A stretch of DNA of 64,000 nt from Adiantum capillus-veneris (Eukaryota > Streptophyta > Polypodiopsida > Polypodiales > Pteridaceae): the NCBI GenBank assembly GCA_014529385.2, contig CM043955.1, forward strand, positions 150,799,640 to 150,863,639. Reading direction: 5' to 3'. Made by a program: the position numbers and the translations under genes. The notes under the pieces were generated by a model. It saw only the letters and a list, made by a program, of their open reading frames with translations. It made no database searches and was not told where the DNA came from. This document shows, piece by piece, positions 58,401-64,000 of this stretch (position 1 is the stretch's first letter; every line of letters starts with the position of its first letter).

Positions 58401-59408
58401 TTTGTGGCTAACACTATAACTCTCAATGTCAACAGTGATTCTCCTATTGTCATTCATGGAGAGGACATTGCTCCTTCTCCATCTCTTATTGCTAATATGC
58501 AGGACAAGGCTGAAAGGATTCGGGATAAGGAGATTCTCTCAATCTCTTTTTCTCCACATCATGACACACAAGATTTGCATGATTATGAGAAGCATGATGA
58601 TTTGAATGATAATGATTTGGATGACAAAGACAAGCATGATGACTTGCACGAAGATGATGCGATTGATGATGTGTTAGTTGATGCTGTTCCTAGCAAAGCT
58701 AATCTCGTTGTAGATTCGATCAATCACCAAGAATCGATCTTGGCTTTCGAGTCGAGGTCCACAGATCACCCACAGGACGATTCGATAGATCCCAAAGAAG
58801 CGATCTTGGCTCTCGAGCCTTGGTCAAAAGTACCCTCACAGGAAGTATTGTGTGTTCGCATGATTGATACGCACGCATTGTTTGAGTGTTTCATTCATGA
58901 AGGTTTCCTGTATTTCAGTCAGCATCATTATGTGATCCCTTTTCCTAGGCATGACATATTGTATGTTGAGCACGTTTCTCTCATGGATGAGCACGAATGT
59001 ATGCGGATTGTTCATGAAAAGCTGAAAGGTATGTATGTAAGGAAGTCGCATTCCATGTCTCTTCCTTGGCATGACACAGTTTCCGAAGGAGCACATGATT
59101 GTATGAGCACCAAGTATGGGCATTTCCATTGTGATTTGCCACAGTTGATTGATTTCGATCAAACAGAAAAGATTCGACCTCATTGTTTGCATGTGTTTGA
59201 TGAACGGGTTGTCACTCCGTCTCTATGTTCATCTACATTGCATACACAGTCTTTAAAGAAGACAATATTTTTTTCCTTCACTTTACATGGAATGGGTATG
59301 TTCATGGTTTTGTGTTGGAGATGGTTTCAGGAATTTTTAGCAATGGAGATTCTTGAAGACGAAAGAAGCAGGTCTCTAGACGAAGTTGAAGCATCAAAAG
59401 AGCCATAG
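58182..59408 (+). CDS. Long ORF in place of pol: protease end plus acidic/His-rich region
   Basis: The ORF encodes 408 residues without a stop. Residues 1-75 overlap the end of the protease. Residues about 120-165 are strongly acidic with repeated DD/DK/HDD units (YEKHDDLNDNDLDDKDKHDD). Two related units follow (NHQESILAFESRS and PKEAILALEPWS, about 186-210). The last 200 residues are rich in His, Met, Cys and aromatic residues, with repeated patterns such as FPRHDILYVEHV and LPWHDTVSEGAH. No RT, RNase H or integrase motif is present. The first Met at 58182 lies in the protease region and is probably not a true start; the sequence was presumably translated as part of a polyprotein. Confidence 0.5.
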   Translation: MLREPASKLVRDLLSRISGFRLGMDALIIEECLDVLFAIQQTAFTRRFVVSPLSGCDMILGIKWFRDNNALLKFVANTITLNVNSDSPIVIHGEDIAPSPSLIANMQDKAERIRDKEILSISFSPHHDTQDLHDYEKHDDLNDNDLDDKDKHDDLHEDDAIDDVLVDAVPSKANLVVDSINHQESILAFESRSTDHPQDDSIDPKEAILALEPWSKVPSQEVLCVRMIDTHALFECFIHEGFLYFSQHHYVIPFPRHDILYVEHVSLMDEHECMRIVHEKLKGMYVRKSHSMSLPWHDTVSEGAHDCMSTKYGHFHCDLPQLIDFDQTEKIRPHCLHVFDERVVTPSLCSSTLHTQSLKKTIFFSFTLHGMGMFMVLCWRWFQEFLAMEILEDERSRSLDEVEASKEP

Positions 59409-59586
59409 AAGACTTTGAGTCGCTTTCGGTGCGGCTCAAAGAAACAAGCGTTGCATACCTTTATGAAGTTCAACTACCGCACGACCCACACATCAGAGTG
59501 GGCCGGCGAAGAGTCCCTTCCAGGATTCCGGATGCTGTTGGCGATCTCCCTCGATGCCATACAGTTCGGTACCAATACCTCACTTT

Positions 59587-59599
59587 GAAAAGGAGGGGA
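59587..59599 (+). other. Polypurine tract
   Basis: GAAAAGGAGGGGA lies directly before the 3' LTR and is the expected plus-strand primer. Confidence 0.85.
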
Positions 59600-60108
59600 T
59601 GCCACGTGACACATCCCAACCCTATGTGTCCATGGACAAGCTACACCACAGCAGGGTTCAGTCAGTCCAGTCAGTTTAGATTAGCAGTGATCTGGCACTT
59701 TTATGAGTCTATTTGTAGACCGTGCATGCCCAGTTACTTAGCATAGATGCATATCCTCCGGTTGCACACAGCATGATCATCGGAATTCCCATCAGAATCC
59801 ATTAGCATCAGTTAGGGAAATTTTCCAGTGCATTTAACCTATTTTCCTATTTTTGGTTATTTTCACTTATTATTTTTAAGTGACTTTCCAACAAAAGTAG
59901 GTAGGGCAATTTTGCTAAGTTAATATATAAGCAAACCCAAGTTAGCACTTTCTGGCAGAAGAGGCAGCAAGAGCTTCCCGCTCAATAGGCAACTTCTCAG
60001 TAGTACCCCCCCTCAGCACCCACAACAGATCCCATCGCCACCCTCATCACACCCTTGGCGTTTTCCTTCCCCAGTGGAGCCTCGCCATTCATTCTGCTGC
60101 ACCTTACA
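59600..60108 (+). repeat. 3' LTR (509 bp) with internal deletion
   Basis: It matches the 5' LTR at both ends but lacks the segment 55410-56177 (768 bp). The trinucleotide CAT stands at both deletion breakpoints. The length difference equals the deletion exactly. Confidence 0.9.
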
Positions 60109-60113
60109 TCCTA

Positions 60114-61653
60114 GCTACCAAGTATCTATCAATAGATTTATTCAACCAAGGCTTAGATGAGGACATTGCAAATAAAGAATCCTCAATTGATGTGTGTCTA
60201 TTCTAAAGTTGGTCACTATTTTTATATCCACGTTTGCCTATTATTTATGTGTATGGATTTAGAGTAGGACACGTGACTCACTATATGTATACCCTTCATA
60301 TCATGTGCATTGAAGGCCTAACTAAAAAAGCCTAATCCACATATTTTTCAAGAATACAATACGCCCGTTTTCTATTCAACCTGTGTATCTCCTTTGATTG
60401 ATATCCTTTGGTATATTGAAAATGTGTCAAAAATGGGGCTAGATCACCCCTTCTATTGAGCTCATGTGCTAGGTTCATATATTTACAAGGGTGACCTTGA
60501 GAGTGTAGGTTGTCTTAGAATCTCTCTCGACAAGCCTCAAGAATTCTCTTCCAAAATCTGAGAGTCAAACCCACTTGGAAAAACTTGAGTTGGCATATTT
60601 GCATTAATTATGAAACCACAAATTTAAAGTCATCAAAGGCTATACATGAGCCCATGTTAGGCTCTTTCCTTCTTAGTGCAATGATGTAACTTTACTTCAC
60701 AATGCAGATGCATTTATCGTGAATAGCAGCATGAGAAATTATAGCAAGGATTCATATTAACACACTATATATCTTTTAGGATGATGTTGAAGGAGAGATA
60801 AGAGGTGCACAAGGTATGGCAACAAACACAAAGACAATGACAGAGAAAGAGAGAGGGGGGTGGGTATGCTAAAGAGATTACTCTAGCCAAACTCTCACTC
60901 AATAACACACTTCTGAAATGAGCCCCCTAGGGGAAACTCTATATTACCTGGTGATGTAGACAATTATACAAGCTAAATAACACTAAGTCCACTAGGGGCA
61001 ACCCAAACACTGTAAGTTTCGGGCTTGATAAAATACAGAAGAAAGGAGCAAACGATAACCATGAATGCAACTGACATACAAAGATCTAGCAATGACACAA
61101 TCCTCTACACCTCATTCTCAATGCCAAATGGATGGTCAAAAACACAAGGAATCTTTAATCACAATGAGCATTAATAAGGCTCGCAAAGCTTGAACAATAG
61201 CGTTTTCACGAGTCGTAAGCATTGAGATATAATTAATTAGGTCAGTGAATGCATTTTTTCACCAAGTACCCAACCTTCAGAATGAGTATAGTCCCCCTTG
61301 GTGTTGGGCTATGGTTGGTGACAATTGAATAGCTAGGCAGACAATAGAGGGCTACGATAAAGTTTTAGGAGGTTCCCTTACTAGCCTAGCTACAAGCAAA
61401 AGGACCATTTTCTCCCTCTCTCCAATACTAGACATATCCAGAGTCGCCACAACAAATTAGCCAACCATCCAAAGTTGTGGAATTGAGCGAGTGTTTTTTT
61501 TGGGTAGGAATCTCATGCAAGACACACTAAGACCAATATGTGTGGATGAAAGGTTTTAGACAACAAAATTTGGTCTTATCAAGGGCAAAAGTTGGTGGTG
61601 CCGTAGTCCGCGCACGCACACGCGCGCACGCACACACACACACACAGCACGCT

Positions 61654-61711
<58 letters not shown>

Positions 61712-63018
61712 TCAAACCTCAGGGGTGCTTCGGGGGTAATGAATGGAGCCGGAGAATAGGAGCTTGGGCTGTTTATCAAAAAGCAGGCCTCGCGCATCGT
61801 AGCCGATGATGCTGCCTTCCACCCTCATCATCACCATCACCATCACCACAGTAGCTACAATTGCAAATGCACTTCTCTCCATGGCCAGCCACGCTCTGCT
61901 TCCTTGGTATTCTGCCTCTGCCTCTGCCTGTCTGTCTTCCTTTCAAGTGAGCGGGTTGCTTATTGCATAAAGGCCTATAAGCGAGTACTACATTTTGGGT
62001 GCCTTACAAGTAAATCCTCTTTGCAACCACCCTCCCCCCCCCTCTCTCTCTCTCTCTCCCTCCTCGTACACTACATAACAAACTTCCTTTCATTCTACCA
62101 AAAGAAACCTTAATTCCTGTATCTTTCACTGTTTCATTGCACGGCTTCAAGACGTGACAAAAAAGAGTTGGTGGAGTTCACAAGGCACTCCTTTCCGGCT
62201 TTATGATTCCAATCCAAATTGGACAAATATTACCTATGAGCTGTGCGCACAAAAACCCTTGATGACTAATTTTGACAAAGTCCTACACTTTGAAGCCCTA
62301 ACTCAAAAGTAAACCGTCCTAGGCCTAGTACCTACACATTTGGGAAATTGGGAGAAAGGGAAACACATCATCCACCTGCCATTGCATATCTACTAGTGGT
62401 CCAAGCTAGCCTACTCGTCGGTCTATCCCACTCCACCGCCAAAGCGGTAGTTTAAAGATAGTGAGAAATAAGAAGAGAGACAACACACCCTCTACATTTT
62501 TTGCCTTCTAAAACAAGCCTTAGTGAAGAAAAGAGTTAACCATTCATTTGACTTTTGCATGTGAAACATTGAATGATCAAAATCTTCTTGAGTACTTTAC
62601 GTTTTCTTTTGAACTATACATATATATATTGGCTCTGCACGAAAGAAATCCCATTAGTTATAAAGATACCCCTAAGATCCCTCCATACCACACATGAAGA
62701 AAATCCCATTACTTATCAAGATACCTCTAAGATCCCTCCACCACACCCCAAGAAAATCCGTGTTGCAATTGCACTTGCACTCTCTTGCACCCTACGCTCG
62801 CCTACACTTGCACCTGCACGTTGCCCTCTCCTGCACCCTGCGCTCGCCTACACCTGCACCATGGGTTGCCTGGCAAGTTCACTTCAGTCTCGTATTTCCA
62901 CTGTCAATTGTCTCCAAGATCGCCCCTTAGGCCCACATTTCTTGCTCCAACAAGGCTTATTTCTCTTAGCCCTTAACAACCTATCATTGAGAGAGTCTAG
63001 GGAGCGCTACCTCTGCTT

Positions 63019-63064
<46 letters not shown>

Positions 63065-63157
63065 CTAAGCTCATGTGTGCCACTTAAGCTCAAACCCCTT
63101 GCTCCATCAAGGCTATAGCTCGTCATCAAAAGTGTCGAGGGAGCAATGTCTCTACTG

Positions 63158-63202
<45 letters not shown>

Positions 63203-63267
63203 CTCCATCTCCTCGAAGCAGCCCTTCATCTCCCTCGTGAAATCTTTAAACAATATCCCTTGACCAG

Positions 63268-63320
<53 letters not shown>

Positions 63321-64000
63321 TACTAGTTCTCATGCAACTTGAGAGTTCTCTCCTTTTGTGGTTTCAATCAAATATACGTGTGGTATAGAGAAGAGAGAGA
63401 ATCTGCTTGGATACCTCTCTCATTTCTTTTTCAAAATGTGTATCACATACTCGCTCAAAAAGAGTGAGTGAAGTCTGTATTAAAGCATAACAATAAGATA
63501 CATCAACCCATGATGAGTTGAGCCATGGTTGCAACATCAAAGATAGAGAACAAACCTTTGCCTAGAAAGTCCATAATATTGGAATTTTTACAAGGAAACC
63601 CGTAAACTTGAGAGAAAAGAAAATAAACATAACCTACATATACAATACGAATTGTGCCTTGCAAGCCACCACCATGACTGGATTGCCACCCCATCCATAG
63701 TGCACACAACACAAGAAAAAGAAGAAACCTGGAGCCATATGAGATTGACAACTTCTATGAATCAACAAGACCCCACAAAACACCCAAAATAAAAAAATGG
63801 TGAAGCCGTGACGAAGCAAATAAATCATGGCCAATCGATGGGCTCCATTGAGCAAGGTAACACTGTCATTGTCATCCCACTCCACCATTGTTAGCCGCAT
63901 GTCCGCAACAACAAAACATGACCATAGCCTTCATGTCGGCTCATAAATGAGTTAGGAGGGGGTGGCCTCCACCTGCTGCGGAAATATGGAGTTGTTGATG
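60114..64000. other. No recognisable gene; several microsatellites
   Basis: There are compound CA/GT/GA tracts at 61612-61708, a CT tract at 62040-62058, GA at 63021-63062, AC at 63160-63200 and GA at 63270-63318. A minus-strand frame (63900-63634) is hydrophobic with no known motif. A Leu/Pro/Thr-rich frame (62573-63118) contains a local duplication (CCTACGCTCGCCTACACTTG-like units near 62800 and 62840). None is supported as a gene. Confidence 0.45.

Larger units (their letters stand above)
54921..60108 (+). mobile_element. LTR retrotransposon with gag-protease but no RT, RNase H or integrase
   Basis: The 5.2-kb element has a 5' LTR (54921-56197), primer site (56199-56210), gag, protease, a 3' ORF, polypurine tract (59587-59599) and 3' LTR (59600-60108). 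The flanking 5 bp are TTCTA and TCCTA, a target duplication with one change. Both LTRs begin TG and end CA. The internal region is 3.4 kb and contains no RT, RNase H or integrase motif in any frame. Such gag-only elements (for example TR-GAG elements of plants) are mobilised by the enzymes of autonomous relatives. The TAG in gag and three frameshifts show that this copy is no longer making Gag. Confidence 0.88.

Noticed and set aside
61881-61960. Possible first exon (ATG in good context, Ala/Ser-rich start, GTGAGC donor)
   Set aside because: There is no downstream exon, no promoter element and no homology; a short Ser/Leu-rich frame is not enough.
63634-63900. Hydrophobic minus-strand frame of 88 residues
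   Set aside because: It has membrane-like segments but no motif, no supported start and no splice context.

Overview
This looks like nuclear DNA of a land plant with a large, repeat-rich genome. The evidence is a GH35 beta-galactosidase whose introns fall where the plant family has them, Ty3/gypsy and Ty1/copia remains with initiator-tRNA-Met-type primer binding sites, plant-type LINE zinc-finger tails, and very many (CT/GA)n microsatellites. A fern, lycophyte or gymnosperm would fit the repeat load, but the sequence does not settle this. No bacterial, organellar or viral genome organisation is visible, and there is no CRISPR array.

Layout. 1-3.3 kb: no recognised gene, one tRNA-derived SINE-like piece. 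3.3-5.3 kb: CT microsatellites, a 128-bp tandem duplication and a decayed LINE (family B, minus). 5.9-15.6 kb: two head-to-tail LINEs (family A, minus) separated only by a (GA)n array and flanked by more GA arrays; copy 1 is nearly complete, copy 2 is decayed and carries a 246-bp MITE-like insert. 15.8-18.7 kb: remains of a third LINE family (C) and a second family-B 3' end. 18.7-26.3 kb: nested LTR elements, namely a gypsy-type leader and gag, a minus-strand gypsy 3' end with its 1.6-kb LTR, and a plus-strand RT fragment split by a 1.19-kb insert. 26.3-27.1 kb: tandem leucine-rich-repeat coding units in decay. 31.9-41.9 kb: several decayed gypsy gag/pol regions. 45.6-46.5 kb: LINE family C again. 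46.8-50.0 kb: five well-formed exons of beta-galactosidase, the only convincing host gene. 51.2-54.4 kb: copia remnant and a repeat of unknown family. 54.9-60.1 kb: an LTR element with both LTRs, PBS, polypurine tract, gag and protease but no reverse transcriptase, RNase H or integrase. 60.1-64 kb: microsatellites and no recognised gene.

The most interesting system is LINE family A. Both copies sit inside TC/GA microsatellite tracts, end in a hairpin that family B shares, keep ORF1 and ORF2 in one frame separated by a single TAG with no in-frame ATG before the endonuclease, share a TAA just before the RT active site, and have an ORF2-start sequence complementary to the RNA 3' end. Second is the polymerase-less gag-protease LTR element with a clean ORF of about 400 residues where pol should be. 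Sequence identities quoted here are estimates by eye; no alignment or database search was run.
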